DNA of 64,000 nt, from positions 496,001-560,000 of the forward strand of contig CP038115.1 in NCBI GenBank assembly GCA_004519485.1. Direction: 5' to 3'. The position numbers and the translations under genes were made by a program. Positions 39,769 to 51,384 of the stretch are shown here, one piece after another. Within the stretch, counting starts at the first letter, position 1. Each line of letters begins with the position of its first letter. This DNA is from Nannochloropsis oceanica. Lineage: Eukaryota > Sar > Eustigmatophyceae > Eustigmatales > Monodopsidaceae. The notes beneath the pieces were generated by a model. It did no database searches and was not told the origin of the DNA. It saw only the letters and a list, made by a program, of their open reading frames with translations.

Positions 39769-40260
39769 TTAGGCTGCCTCCTTCTTCCTTTTCCTGTTGT
39801 AATGCGGGCGGGGATTTGAAAGACACGTGTACATGAAGTAACAAAATGAAAATATTTAAGCCAGACGGACCTGTGCCGGCTCTTGCTTGCGTCTCTCCTG
39901 TCTGGTTGCTTTCCTTACCTTACACTTTAGTTGCCAGTATCTCACTGACCTGCTCTTCTGCACATTCGATTACTAATATATTCTCAAGGGATACGGAAAA
40001 TAAACAGCTCGGGAGTATTCCGCATTATGGGGCTGCAAGCAACAGCGCATTGCTCAACAAGTTATCTCTTCTACCGCAAAATGATGCTAAATGATGTCAC
40101 TGAAACCCAAGCAATCCGCCTTTATCGTCTGCAGGCCTCGGCCTATCCTCCCGAACTGTAGACTGTAATCCTTGTTCACTTGTATTTCGACGTTCGACGA
40201 TTTGGTGCTTCTTAATCATTCTCCATCCTCTCAGAAAGCCTTCCCTTGTCCAGTGCGACT
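39769..40260. other. convergent 3' region
   Basis: 3' flanks of IMP3 (plus) and the CHX exchanger (minus). No other feature was seen. Confidence 0.5.
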
Positions 40261-43200
40261 TCATTTCTTTATACCACCGAGGTCTGAGCTTGTCTCCGTA
40301 ACCTCATCCTGACTCTCTTTCTCCATTTTGAACGGTGATGACGCAAATGAATGACTGCTGTCCATCTGATACTCTGATTTCCGCTGCATCCAGTCCTCGG
40401 TTTTCTCCCGCTGCCCGAATTCTGCCTCCTCCCCTCCTGGCCATACATTTCCCTCCTCTAAATCCTCCTCATCGTCCGAGTCGTCTTCTTCTTCCCCGTC
40501 ATCGTCGTCACTGATCAGTTTCAATGTTCGCAAATCTGATCCCTGCTGCTTGATGATCCTTTCTTTCCCCAGCCCTTCTTTCTCAGGTAGCAAGGACGGA
40601 ACCAGCACCACCAACAATGACACGTTTATCTCCGAATCCATCAAGGCCTGTCCCAGCTTTGCAGACAAGAGGCGCTTGCGAAAATTGATTTCCACACCGT
40701 GAGGAACGCTGCAGAAGCGAGAGGCGCGAGCCGCTGTCGCCACTATGGCAGTGTCCATGCCCGCGGCTACCGCAGCCTCAGAGGAGGCTCCAAGAACAAG
40801 GAGATGCGCCGCCTCGCGCTTGCAGACGTTCAACACGCGTTGTGTAACATCACTATCTTCGTCATCAATGCTGCTGGCCTCCATTTCTCCGCCTTCAGGG
40901 TACTGGAGCCTTCGGCCATTAGAACTGTCATTCCCGTTGCCAGTCCTGTCAGCAGCATCATATCGCGACACCACAACCCACCCTCCTCTCTTTCCCTGCT
41001 CGTTCCCCTTCTCCTCGGCGGCAGTCGATACATAGCATCGCTCAAGATGCGCTAGCTCGGCTTGATCTTCAGGCGGGAGCAGCCCTGCCCGCTGTGTCAC
41101 CAAGACATGCACGGCCACATCTTGTGCTTGCACAAATCGATGCACCAGTCGCAGGGCCTCGCGATCGTTCCGCCCCCCCTGAAAGACTAGCAACACAGTC
41201 TTTTGCTGCTTCTTACCTTCTGGCAGAGAAAACAAGCTCTCACCCAAACGGTAATCCCAGAATAGTAACAGCGGCTTGGAACATCTTTGAATGACACCTT
41301 TGACAAAGCGCACGTGATAGTCGCCGAGCGGGGCATGTTCCCGTCGACAAGGAACCAAGACCATGGAGCTGTCTTGCGCAGTGGCCCGCCGGCAGAGTTC
41401 TTTGGCAAAGTCCTCCGATTTGCAGACCTTCAAGTACACGTCCACGGGTAGCCCGGCAAGATAGCCGCATGTGAGCATCATCTGCAGCGTAGGGTCCATG
41501 CTTGTCGCCATCTTCAATGTGCCTTGCGACATGAGAATTGACAAGGGCGTGGTCTCAGACTCCACAAAACGTACACACGACACGAAATCGGGATGCAATA
41601 AGTCAGTCAGCAATGCCACGCCCGGTACATCCGCCATGCGTTGAGCCACTAGCATCAACTTCATAGAGCCAAGACGCTCCCCGTCAGCTTTCTTGGTGCT
41701 TTCATCCTCAATTCCTCGCTCCTCTTCTTCCTCTTCTCCTGCCAACCCTCGTGTTCCCCACCCAGCAGTAGCGGCACGTTTGGCGGCTTCTTCGGCCGAA
41801 GGGTAAACAGCTGTCCGAGTTCGCCTGAAAATCGGCGGTTCTAATGTCGCAGTTGTATTTGTTCCTTTTCGAAGCCGTCGCTTTCTTACCTTTCGACTGC
41901 CAAACTTGACGCGCTTTTCCGGAGGGTACAACCACGTGACAACTGAGATTGATTGGGCCAAGATGAAATGAGAGCGGTTCCGAAAAATATTTTTGTAATG
42001 GGCTCCAGGGAAGCACATTAACGGAGGACGTATATCAAATAATTATGCAACTCAAGGGAAAAATTACAGAGTGAGGAGAGAGTGCTGCAAACAAACCTGG
42101 GCTTGTTGCGAATGTTGTTACAAGGGCCATGAGCACGAAGATTGTGAATTGCTCCACATCGATGACTTTGGCATCCAGCCCCAAGTTAAGTACGATAATT
42201 TCCACGAGACCACTGTGGATGTAAGTCGTCGGGGAAAACCCGATGAGACTTAGAGATGTGTGACGATATGCTATATTGTAAAGTTTCCCACTCGTTTCCC
42301 GTGCGTCTTCCTTATTTTCTTGTTATCACACACCGTGTATTCATTAAAGCACCAACCGTCAAGCTTTCCCGCCATGGCATGTCACCTCCCCAATGCGCGG
42401 CCAAAGCACACCCAACAAACTTTCCGATCGTGCTAATGCCCAGAACGAGGAGAAAGAGGAGAAAGCCCATGAGGCTAGAGAGACTGGAAAGCTGAGCAAA
42501 GAAGTGGAGGGACCGATGAAGCATAGAAGAGAAAGGGGATAATGATCTATGTCAAATAAAGGTCAAATAAAGGTCCTTCATAACCAGCCTCCTCAATATG
42601 CTGCATTGTCAAGCAGACATTTAAATGGGAGGGAGGAATTCAACATGCCCGTACCTGCGTTCGGAGGCCGGAGGCGGCGAAATAAAGCGGCAAGAATACG
42701 ATCGATGCAAAATCCTCAATAGTCTTGGCAAGACGAATAGTGGAGGGGTTATGTTGAGGGAAGGCCAGTCCTAGGAGAAATGAGCCAAATATAGTGTGCA
42801 CCCCGGCGATGTTCTTGAAAGAAGAGAGAGGAGGAGAGAAAGAGAAGAGAAGAAGATGTGAGGGAGCTTGTCAGCATATTACGAAGACAACCATCTTCAA
42901 TAACCATTTCATACATTCCGTTTCTGCTCATTCCCACCCTTAATCATTTCGTCTGTCACCGTAAAAAAAGCCGACAAGAAGATGGCCATGAAGGTCAGTG
43001 CCAAAAGGGAGCTCTGCAGTGTTTCACTCTCCGTGCGCGCAGCGCGACTCATGTAGCGGGTCAGGATAGGCCGACCGATAAATAGCAGAAATAAACCGTA
43101 GGTTGCGACGAGGCAAAAGACGTAGAGTGCATTAAGCAAGGTGGAGCTATGGAAGAGGGAGGAAGGGTTAAGGGTGGAAAAGAGGGATCAAGGATTGGAG

Positions 43201-44298
43201 AGTGTGGGAGAGGGGTGGGAAGTGATCGAACAAGTCGCACATATACTGGGGGAAATGTCTTCACAGAACAATTGAAGAAGCGTTGAGAATCCCACGAGAT
43301 TGAACATCACTGAGGCCTTCTTTCCCGTAGTACTTGAAGCCTCTCACCTGTGCAAAATGGAGATGACCAGAATAAGCAGACACCACGCCACGGCATCATC
43401 CAATGCCGCAGCGCCGATCGTCATCACACCAACCTCTGTGTCTACAAGATTCAAATCCGTTAATATCCGTGCTAATACCGGGAAAGCAGTGATCGACATG
43501 CTCAAGCCCGTAAAAAGGAGAAAACTTGGGAAGGGAGCTTCATGATCGCTGCTTCCATGTTGGTAGAGGACAATGCTGCCGCCGGACCCGAGGAGAAAAG
43601 GAAAGACGATGCCCACCGCGCTGATGACGACCGTCTTCCGTGCTATGACACCGATAAAGGAGTGTAGAGAAGGAAAAATAATGAGGCATTTGGATTTATC
43701 TTATCGATCTCTAACATGTCCCGCCTCTCCCGCCATTTGTCCCCTTCCGGCCTCTCCCATCCCTCCTCTCTCTCCTTCCCACCCAGGTATATACCATTTT
43801 GAAACAATGCTGTATATAAGTGAAGAATAAAGGGAGGGGAGAGGTATATAAGATAAGAAAGCAGTGAGAAAAAGAAGCACTCCATCCCTCTTTCCTTCCT
43901 GCCTGCCTCGACACTGCCCTCCATCCCCAAAACAACCCATCCCAAGTACCCTTACCCTCGGGAGTAAGTTCCAAACCCATTAAAAACATGTACAATATCA
44001 GACCAATGTTGGCCACTAGAGTCAAGAAGGCGAGGGAGTGCTCGGGAAAGACGTGCCGGAGCCAGCCTGGAATATTTCCCATGCCTGAAGGACCTAGCAG
44101 AATACCAGCCAAAATTTCCGCAATCACTCTTGGTTGATTCAGATAGCTTAGTCCAAAGGCTAGCAGTTTGGTAGTAGCCATGATGATGACAACTTGAAGG
44201 AGGAAGAGCGCGATGGTGGAGTTGAGAGGGTCGGCTCCACTAAGCACCCCGCCGGTCACCTCAGTAGGAGAGGTGGCAGTCTCGTTTACCTCCCCCAT
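40261..44298 (-). CDS. CPA2-family cation/H+ exchanger (CHX type)
   Basis: Seven exons, minus strand: 43956-44298, 43348-43642, 42960-43146, 42655-42813, 42334-42491, 42097-42212 and 40261-41942. All phases close, giving 979 residues. The start is MGEVNETATSPTEVTGGVLS. The transporter domain includes LNQPRVIAEILAGILLGPSG, FLMGLELTPEG, FTGLSMSITAFPVLARILTD, GAAALDDAVAWCLL, IAGVHTIFGSFLLGLAFP, IVFLPLYFAASGLRT, VGALMNTRGLVEIIVLNLGL and ATSPVVTWLYPPEKRVKF. These are conserved blocks of the CPA2 monovalent cation/proton antiporters. A C-terminal region of about 520 residues has two USP-like halves as in plant CHX proteins (SMKLMLVAQRMADVPGV; KKQQKTVLLVFQGGRNDREA). It ends in an acidic stretch (DDDDGEEEDDSDDEEDLEEG). 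The likely role is K+/Na+ and pH balance in an internal membrane; the ion is not deducible. Confidence 0.92.
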
Positions 44299-45044
44299 GC
44301 CCAGCCCCCCAAAAAGTGCGAAGTGACAGGAGCGGAGAATTTAATACTAGTTGATAAAATTGTGGGATTGTCTCAAGCGTGGGTGCTGTCCGGTGTTAGA
44401 AGGGATGAGGACGTTCAAGAGAGAGGCTGTGTTGTGAGTGTGATCGTCTCAACCCTTATCTGCCTTTGTGATTGCACATCACTTTAGTCCGAACTTTATC
44501 CCGTGTCATTGAAGCGCGAGATGCACTTGCGCACGCTTTCCAGAACTAGCCTCGCGACGCAGAGGTTTTGGGCGCGTAGATAGAATGAGGCGGTATTTTC
44601 TCCCGAAGTGGTGACACGTACAACCAACAACCAATCAATCCGGAACCCACATGACTTCAGTATTGTGTGCATGACATGAGGAAAAACAGGGCAACTTCTA
44701 CTAGCTGTAGTAGCATTGCCCTCCCGAATGATGGGTAGATAGGTTGCTGGGTTCGCGTAAAGGGAATAAAAAGCAAAAGCGACAAAGACCAGAGGACATG
44801 CTAAGTCTTTTCCTTTTCATGTTCCTCGTTTTTTTTTTTTAAATCTTTCTGCTTCCTTTCTCCTTCTACCCACCCCCTGTATGCGCTCATCACATGCCCA
44901 CATAGCTCTCCCTCATTTTTTTCTCCCCACGATCTAAGTAGTGTATTTCTCATTCTTTCTCGCCTCTCCTCTCATCATAATCATCATTTGAATGTCGCAT
45001 TAAATAAACGGTCTCCATTCCTCACATTCTCCATACTGATCAAT
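44299..45044. other. intergenic region
   Basis: Between two minus-strand genes. It has T-rich stretches (44820-44845) and no recognised gene. Confidence 0.45.
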
Positions 45045-46909
45045 CTAAACCTTCTTCCGACCAATCATGCCCGTGGCTTGGCAATCCGCGCAGAAGTATT
45101 GACCTTCACCCTTACATATGTAGCACGTCAGAGACCGCTGACCTGAGGTCAGCACTCCCTTGCCCTGGAAGAAAGGGAGGGGAAAAGAGGGAGACGATGA
45201 GCGAGAGGAGCAGAGCACCGCGCTCTTGAATCTGACCTTGCTCCCTCCCTCCTTCCCTCCCTCCTTCCCTCCCTCCTTCCCTCCCTCCCTACCTTGCAAT
45301 TAAAACACGGGATCTTGCCCGTCCCTCCACAGGTCGTGCAGGCACCTCCTTCGTCTGGCTTGGCCTGCCGCAGCGCCATTCCACTAATTAAGGAAAAGGA
45401 GGAGGTAGGGAGGGATGGAAGGAGGAAATAGGGGGAGGGAGGAGACGGAGTCGGTCGACAAAGCAGTGCAATCGAAGTCATCCAAATCCTCTCACCCTCC
45501 TTCCATCCTTCCCTCCTTCCATCCCTCCCCCAATGCTCCTAGATTCCGACCACCTCGTGCCTCTTCCTCTCTCCCTCCCTCCCTCCCTCCCTCGACGCCG
45601 GTACGCACCTGGTGCTGGTAGAGGGCACCGACCACTTGCTGCCTTGTCGAAAATTGGTTTCCCAATCGCCTGGGAGGGAGGGAGGGAGGGAGGGAGGGAG
45701 GGACAGAAAAGAGGATGAGGTGTGCATCAGCCATTGAGAGGAAAGGAATTATGATGGAGAGGAGTAGGGGGAGGGCAGGAGGGAAAAAAAGACCGGCAGA
45801 TGAAGACAAGAGAGGGAGGGAGAGAGAGGGAGGGAGGGAGGGAAGGAGGGAGGTAGGTTAGGAGGGAGACACTTACCGGAGAATCGCTCCATGGGATTCT
45901 CGGCTTGTTCGGATCCACCCTTGGCCCCCTTCTTCTTCTTGATGCGGTAAACGTCGATGACCATCTCTTCGCAGCCGGGAGGCAGCTTGACCTTTGGGAG
46001 GGAGGGAGGGATGGATGGAGGGAGGGAGGGAGGGAGAGAAGGAGGGAGGGAGAGAGGACGGGAGGACGAGGTTGGTTCCCAGATTCTATTTGATTCAGAA
46101 GGATACGGTGGCGGTATCTATGACGGGAGGGAGGGAGGGAGGAAGGGAGGGAGCCTACCTGCGTGGAACAAGCGCGGATGGTCTGGTACCCCTCACGAGC
46201 CGAGGAGGGCTTGCTGTCCCCACGCATGTTGTAGGTGGGGTCCTTCAGGTCGCTCGTGCACGTGCCACAGAGGCCCGTGCAGCACGCACGGGGGATTTTC
46301 AGACCTACCCTGTCGCCTACCTAGGAAGGGAAGGAAGGGGGGAAGGGGGACGGGGGCATGAAATGAGAAGGGGAGATGAGCGTCGAGTTAGAAAAGGTTA
46401 ATACTATTTTTATAATCAACAGGCGATCGAGAGGCTCTCCTCAACCCTGCCTTTAAACTGCCAAGGATTCCATCTTTCCAAGGCCATTCCATCTTTCCCT
46501 CCCCTCCCCGCCCCGCCGTCCTGCCCTCCCGTCCTACCTTCATCAAGTTCTCCCCCTCTTGCGCCAAGGCCACCACATCCGAACCTTCCGGCGTGTTGAC
46601 AAATCTGACAGTGACCGTGCCTTCTGCGTCAGATTGGGGCGGAGCCTCGATTGTATCGGAGGCAGCCAACCGTAAGGAGAAGGGGGAGGAGGAGGAGGAG
46701 GAGGAGGAGGAGGAGGAGGAAGAGGAGGGGTAGGAGGGGAACGACGGGCGGCGGGAAGTCGGAGGGGAGAAATATGAGGTGGTGTGTGGTCTTAGATAGA
46801 GGTGGAAGGCTTGGGTGGCATTGATGAGGAGGCCGAGACAGAGGAAGGAGGGGAGGAGGATGGAGGAGGGGGAGGAAGGGGAGGCGTCTCTCCGCCGTTG
46901 CCGGGTCAT
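45045..46909 (-). CDS. plastid [2Fe-2S] ferredoxin-DnaJ zinc-finger fusion
   Basis: Six exons, minus strand: 46538-46909, 46159-46320, 45877-45991, 45609-45669, 45293-45383 and 45045-45164. All phases close, giving 306 residues. A signal peptide (ILLPSFLCLGLLINATQA) is followed by Phe (FHLYLRP), the heterokont plastid-import pattern, then a Ser-rich transit region. Residues about 96-190 form a plant-type ferredoxin fold: VTVRFVNTPEGSDVV, then C137-x4-C142-x2-C145 and C175 after 29 residues, the canonical spacing for a [2Fe-2S] cluster. Residues 252-299 hold four CxxCxGxG-type motifs: CTTCGGTG, CFNCKGKG, CYICKGEG and CADCQATG. These make a DnaJ-type or BSD2-type two-zinc thiol-disulfide module. 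The combination suggests an electron-transfer or assembly chaperone role in the plastid, by inference. Confidence 0.88.
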
Positions 46910-48137
46910 GGTGACTGGTCTCCCTATGAGTGTGTTTGTGGCCCGTGATGGTGAGGAGAAAGATGAATGCGATGCACGAAATCACAGGTCCATCAAACGA
47001 TGCCGTCCACTCCAGGCATCCACTTGACTGTGGCGACGAGCAGCACGAAGCTTGTTAGATCAAGCGGAGTGGTAGGTGGGTAGGTGCTCGGGTAGGAGGT
47101 GAAGGTGGGAACTAAAAAAGGTTGCCATTTGCGACGTCTGCTTTGGCCTACAGAGCCACGAAATGCACCACAAGGCATTCCTTGTCATCATCCCGCAAGA
47201 GATGGGTTCTTACCATGCTCGTCCTTTATCCCGCTTGTCTCGTCGACAGATCTCTCTCTCGGGGGTCCAAAAGGTCTCGAACCATCACACCACGGACAGA
47301 TTATTGTCCATAGCGACCTGCTCGATACACGCGTCTGTGAAATGCCCTGAGATATACCAACAAAAAAGGGTATGCTTCAAATAAACAAATCAAGTCACGC
47401 CAAAATAGAAAAAAAAAAAAGGCGTCCACAAAAAGAAGTGTGGTTAATTGACGTCACCCCAATGGGTCCTGAGGGGGCCTGTGGGGAAGCAGCTTTCTCT
47501 TTCTGGTGGTGTAATCTAGTCTTTAAAAGGCAATAACTTGTACAATCAACACTAATGAGGGGAATCCTTCGATGTGCAAGAATTAACTCCCTTTTCCATT
47601 ATCCCCTTCGCAATTCTTCCCACATTTCTATGAATATTCCTCGTCCCCCCCATACAACCTCCTGCGCTGCAACCAGCAGGTATGCAAAGAAAGCGTAATT
47701 GTTTATGTATTTGGCATCGTCACGAGGCCATCTTCGCAAGGAAATGTAAATAGCCTTGTGGGCCCAGGTAGCGACGTGCCTCCCTTTTGTATTGCTCGTC
47801 TTTTTTCTTCTGTCGTTTCGCTCATGCCGTCCGTGTTAGTTTGGCGATTGTAATATATTATTCTCCCCTCCATTCTCACATCGTTACATCCTCTTGCGAC
47901 ACCCACCTACATTGCTGCGCGTCTTCGACCGTGTGTCCTGGCCACATTCGACCCGGTTCCCTGGTCCTCCGCGCGTGAATTGCTCCTACTTGCCCTCCTC
48001 TCGCCCCCTCTTGCCCTTCCCTTTATATTTCCCCACCCCTCCCATCACATCGCACTCACACATACAACACGGACACAAACATCCATATACCATATAAACT
48101 GCACACTCCCTCTCCTCCCTTCCTCCCTCCTTCCCAC
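46910..48137. other. intergenic region
   Basis: Upstream of the ferredoxin-fusion gene and 3' flank of the sulfide:quinone oxidoreductase gene. Short frames near 47100-47380 have no protein features. No gene is supported. Confidence 0.45.
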
Positions 48138-49373
48138 CTAATCAAACGACGGCGGAATGATCCCCCGGGCTCCAAACCACCTCCCCCTCAAAAACAGCTC
48201 CCAATAAGCCGCGGGAAAGACCCATTTCTTAAGCTGCATAAAACCCCAACGAGGTTCCGCGTGATCTAGAATTGCGCCGAAAGTTTCCGCAAGCTCCCCC
48301 CCGTACTTGAATTCAGCCAGAAGGAGGGAGGAGTAGCCCTGCGGGAGGGAGGGAGGGAAGGAGGACGGGAGGGAGGGCGGGAGGGAGGGCGGGAGGGAGG
48401 GAGGGAGGGGTGAGAGGAACAGTCAGTGATAAGGGCCAGGGCGGTGATGCAGTCCATGTATGCAGAGGGTCCCTCCCTCCCTCCTTCCCGCCCTCCCTCC
48501 CTCCCTCACCGTGACCAGAGGGCAGGACGTGTACCCATCGTAGACCGCAGTGGGCTTCTCCCCTTTCATCACTTTGGTCAGATTGTGCACCAGCACCGGG
48601 GCCTCCTGATGAGGAGGGAAGGAGGGAGGGGGGGAGGGTAAGGGGCGGTCGAGGTGTTGATGCTCTAAGCAGGCAGGGAGGGAGGGAGGGAGGGAGGGAG
48701 GGAGGGACGTACCGAGGTGATGGCGGCGATGGTCTTGCTGGTGGGGAGGGAGGAGCAATCGCCGAGGGAGAAGACGTTAGGGTAACGGACGTGCTGACAG
48801 GTGTCCTTGTTCACCTCCACGTAGCCCTGCAGGAAGGAGGGAGGAGAGGGGTTGGAGGGGGGGAGGGTGTGAGATGAAAGAAGAACTAGAAGGACGGAAG
48901 GAAGGAGGGAGGGCGGGAAGGAGGGAAGGAGGGAAGGAGGTCACCTGCTTGTCGGCCAGGGGGCTCTTGGCAATGAAGTCGGGGGAGGACATGGGCGGCA
49001 CGACGTGGAGGATATCGAAGGGGACGCAGAATGTGGACCCGTCTGTGCGCTGGGAGGGAGGGAGGGAGGGAGGGGAGGGAGGAAGGGAGGGAGGGAGGGA
49101 GGGAGGAAGGGAGGGAGGGAGGGAGGGAGGGACGTGGCATTACACGACGGTCAAGAGGAGGCGAGATTCGAGACTAAGGGAGGGAGGGAGGGAGGGAGGA
49201 CATACCTTAAAGGTGGCACCCTTGTTCTTTCCATCCACTTCGACAAGCACGGAGCCGAAAAGACGCTCTATGCCCCGGGCTTGAGCCAGGCGCTCGAGGG
49301 AATCTGAGGAAAGGGAGAGAGGGAGGGAATGAGAGGAGTGCATGGGAGGGAGGGAGGAAGCCCAATAAGGGCA
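48138..49373 (-). CDS. SQOR: sulfide:quinone oxidoreductase, C-terminal half (cut by gap)
   Basis: Five exons on the minus strand are visible: 49206-49303, 48945-49049, 48713-48826, 48510-48605 and 48138-48338, all in phase, about 204 residues. The blocks SLERLAQARGIERLFGS, FDILHVVPPMSSPDF, YPNVFSLGDCSSLPTSKTIA, YDGYTSCPLVTGYSSLLLAE and a hydrophobic end (KWVFPAAYWELFLRGRW) match eukaryotic mitochondrial sulfide:quinone oxidoreductase. The Cys in TSCPLVT corresponds to the second redox-active cysteine of the human enzyme. The enzyme oxidises sulfide and passes electrons to ubiquinone. The FAD-binding N-terminal half, about 220 residues, is not found to the left or right and most likely falls in the 100-N gap, whose true size is therefore larger. 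Not a broken gene on present evidence. Confidence 0.88.
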
Positions 49374-49473
49374 NNNNNNNNNNNNNNNNNNNNNNNNNNN
49401 NNNNNNNNNNNNNNNNNNNNNNNNNNNNNNNNNNNNNNNNNNNNNNNNNNNNNNNNNNNNNNNNNNNNNNNNN
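49374..49473. other. assembly gap (100 N)
   Basis: Exactly 100 N, the usual placeholder for a gap of unknown length. Confidence 1.
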
Positions 49474-49737
49474 CACCATTTCTACCGGGTACCCTCTTGC
49501 TGCTGCTAATGCTGCTGCTGCTGGTCCCCTCTTACTACTGCCTTCGCCACCGCCATTGCCTAGGGTGAGAGTGTACGTATGCTTTGAATGAACTCCTCCT
49601 TCTTCTCTCACAATATTCCTTCCTCCCCCCTCCCTCAACTGGTCAACCTCATTCTCGTACTCGATCACTGAGCCCCAAACACCTTGGAGGCTCGTCCATC
49701 GGAGGGGCCTCTCTCCCTACCTCTCTCCCTCCCGCCC
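49474..49737. other. sequence beside the gap, possibly part of the SQOR gene
   Basis: On the minus strand a frame contains IEYENEVDQL and an Ala-rich stretch that runs into the gap. It could hold an intron or leader of the oxidoreductase gene. It was not assigned. Confidence 0.3.
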
Positions 49738-50566
49738 TCACTCCCTCCTCCTCACCTGCGAAAGCAGTAGGTAGACGTTTTCTGGATCGTTGACCGTGAA
49801 GGCCACCCGCGGCCATGAACCACAGTCGACCTCGATGAAGTGCGTCTGAACAAAGGGAAGGAGGGAAGGAGGGAGGAAAGAAGAGGCATCAGACACGTGG
49901 ATCTTTCTCCTTTCTTTTCTCTTTTGTTCCCTCCTTCCGTCCTTTCCCCCCTCCTTCCCTCCTTCCCTCCTTCCCTCCTTCCCTCCCTCCTTACCCTGCC
50001 CGCACGTCTCAAATCGCTAGGCCACCAACGTTGAAAATCAACGGCCATACCCCAGTGCTTATACTGGCCTTGCCACATGCTGCCCAGGGGAAGGAGAGAG
50101 ACCTGAGGGGTTGGGAGGGAGGGAAAAAGGGAAGGGATGAGTGGGTGGATGAGTACAGGTTCAGAGCATCTTTTGCCACCTCCATCCCTGGCCACCAACG
50201 CATTTTCCACGTATCCTCCCCCTCCTCCCACTTTTCACTTACTTTTTTTATGTCCTTAAGTGGGATGGTCTTGGCTAAACCGAACGGGAAAAAATAGCAC
50301 TTCACTTTAAGCTTTGTGGGGGTGAGCTTCAAATACCCGTCTTCGTAGAGAGTCAGAGGCGGCTCGTCGGAGGAAAATGAGGAGGGAAGCAGTGGTGCGT
50401 GCAGTGCAGGTATGGGCTGAGAAAGTGCATGGGTGGAAGCGACGGTGGCGGTTAAGGGACGAGGAGGAGGAGAAGAGGCGGAGGCGGAGGATGAGGAGGA
50501 GGAGAGGGGGACCATAACGACGTGATCAGTGGGAGAACCGAAGCAATGATGCCTTGGCTTTGGCAA
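49738..50566 (-). CDS. small PH-like domain protein
   Basis: Three exons, minus strand: 50243-50566, 49995-50102 and 49738-49845, all phase 0, giving 179 residues. The N-terminus is Ser/Ala rich and could start at the second Met (MVPLSSSSS). The domain reads LTLYEDGYLKLTPTKLKVK, YFFPFGLAKTIPLKDIKKVS, LLPLGSMWQGQYKHWGMAVD, FQRWWPSDLRR, FIEVDCGSWPRVAFTVNDP. This resembles a small PH-like domain known from fungal, plant and bacterial proteins (YEDxYL...YFPFG...IPLxxI...), with no assigned substrate. The last exon reads through a possible donor at 49755 to a stop at 49738; an additional downstream exon cannot be ruled out. Confidence 0.65.
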
Positions 50567-51384
50567 TGCTTAGAAGTTTGTACTCTGATGAAACTGGCTG
50601 TGTTGGCATGTATATGGCGGAGGTACAAGAAAGATGGGAAAAGAAGTAGGGAGGTAGTGGAAGGTCTTCCCTTGCTGTTTGATTTTTAAAGACCCATCGG
50701 GCAAGCCAGGACGATACGACGTCCATCCTGTCATGCACACGAGGACGTTATGGTTGTTGACGCACTCTGTGACTGCGTATTGAGGAAGGATCAAAATAGA
50801 TGGGATGGTGGGCTGTTCCCTCACGGCCGTTGGACTAGAGAAGAAGCATGTCACGCATGTCCTTAGTGGCGGGCTTTGCAAGGACGGGAAGCAGCAAGGC
50901 TTTTGCTTATATTTGCCAGCGCCTTGTAGTGTGTTTTCCAAATCTTGTTCTTATCAACGAGATTTAAGGTTTGCTCTAGGACCAGGCCATCTCTGCTTTT
51001 ACACCCACTACACACGTGTAAGCCCTCTCGAGTGGAAAGGAACGTACGCTCGGCGTTGTGTCCACCATGCTTATCCCTCCCTCGTTTTTTCCCTGGCTGG
51101 TCAAAAGACAATGACAATGGCATCAAGTAGCTGTCATATGCAAGCTTGTCTCATGTACCGACTGCCTCTCTCTCTCACACACACACACAAACACTCAGGG
51201 CCCCCAAATTCACACACAGCCCTGGTCCTACCAAACCTTCTTTTGTCTTGTCTGTGGCATCGTCCCATCGCTCTTCCCTCCCTCCCATTCATCTTTCCCT
51301 CTTCTCACGCCTCCTCATTGTTTGTCTCACTATTTCTAATTTCGCACAGCCACTACCGCTACCACCACTTCTCCACCAACAACA
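50567..51384. other. divergent intergenic region
   Basis: Shared upstream region of the PH-like gene (minus) and the HhH/BAF-like gene (plus). A CA/AC repeat lies at 51176-51190. No other gene was recognised. Confidence 0.5.

Noticed and set aside
48266-49284. Many frames rich in PPSLPPS or REGGREGG
   Set aside because: They are translations of TCCC/GGGA intron repeats, not genes. The same applies across the window.
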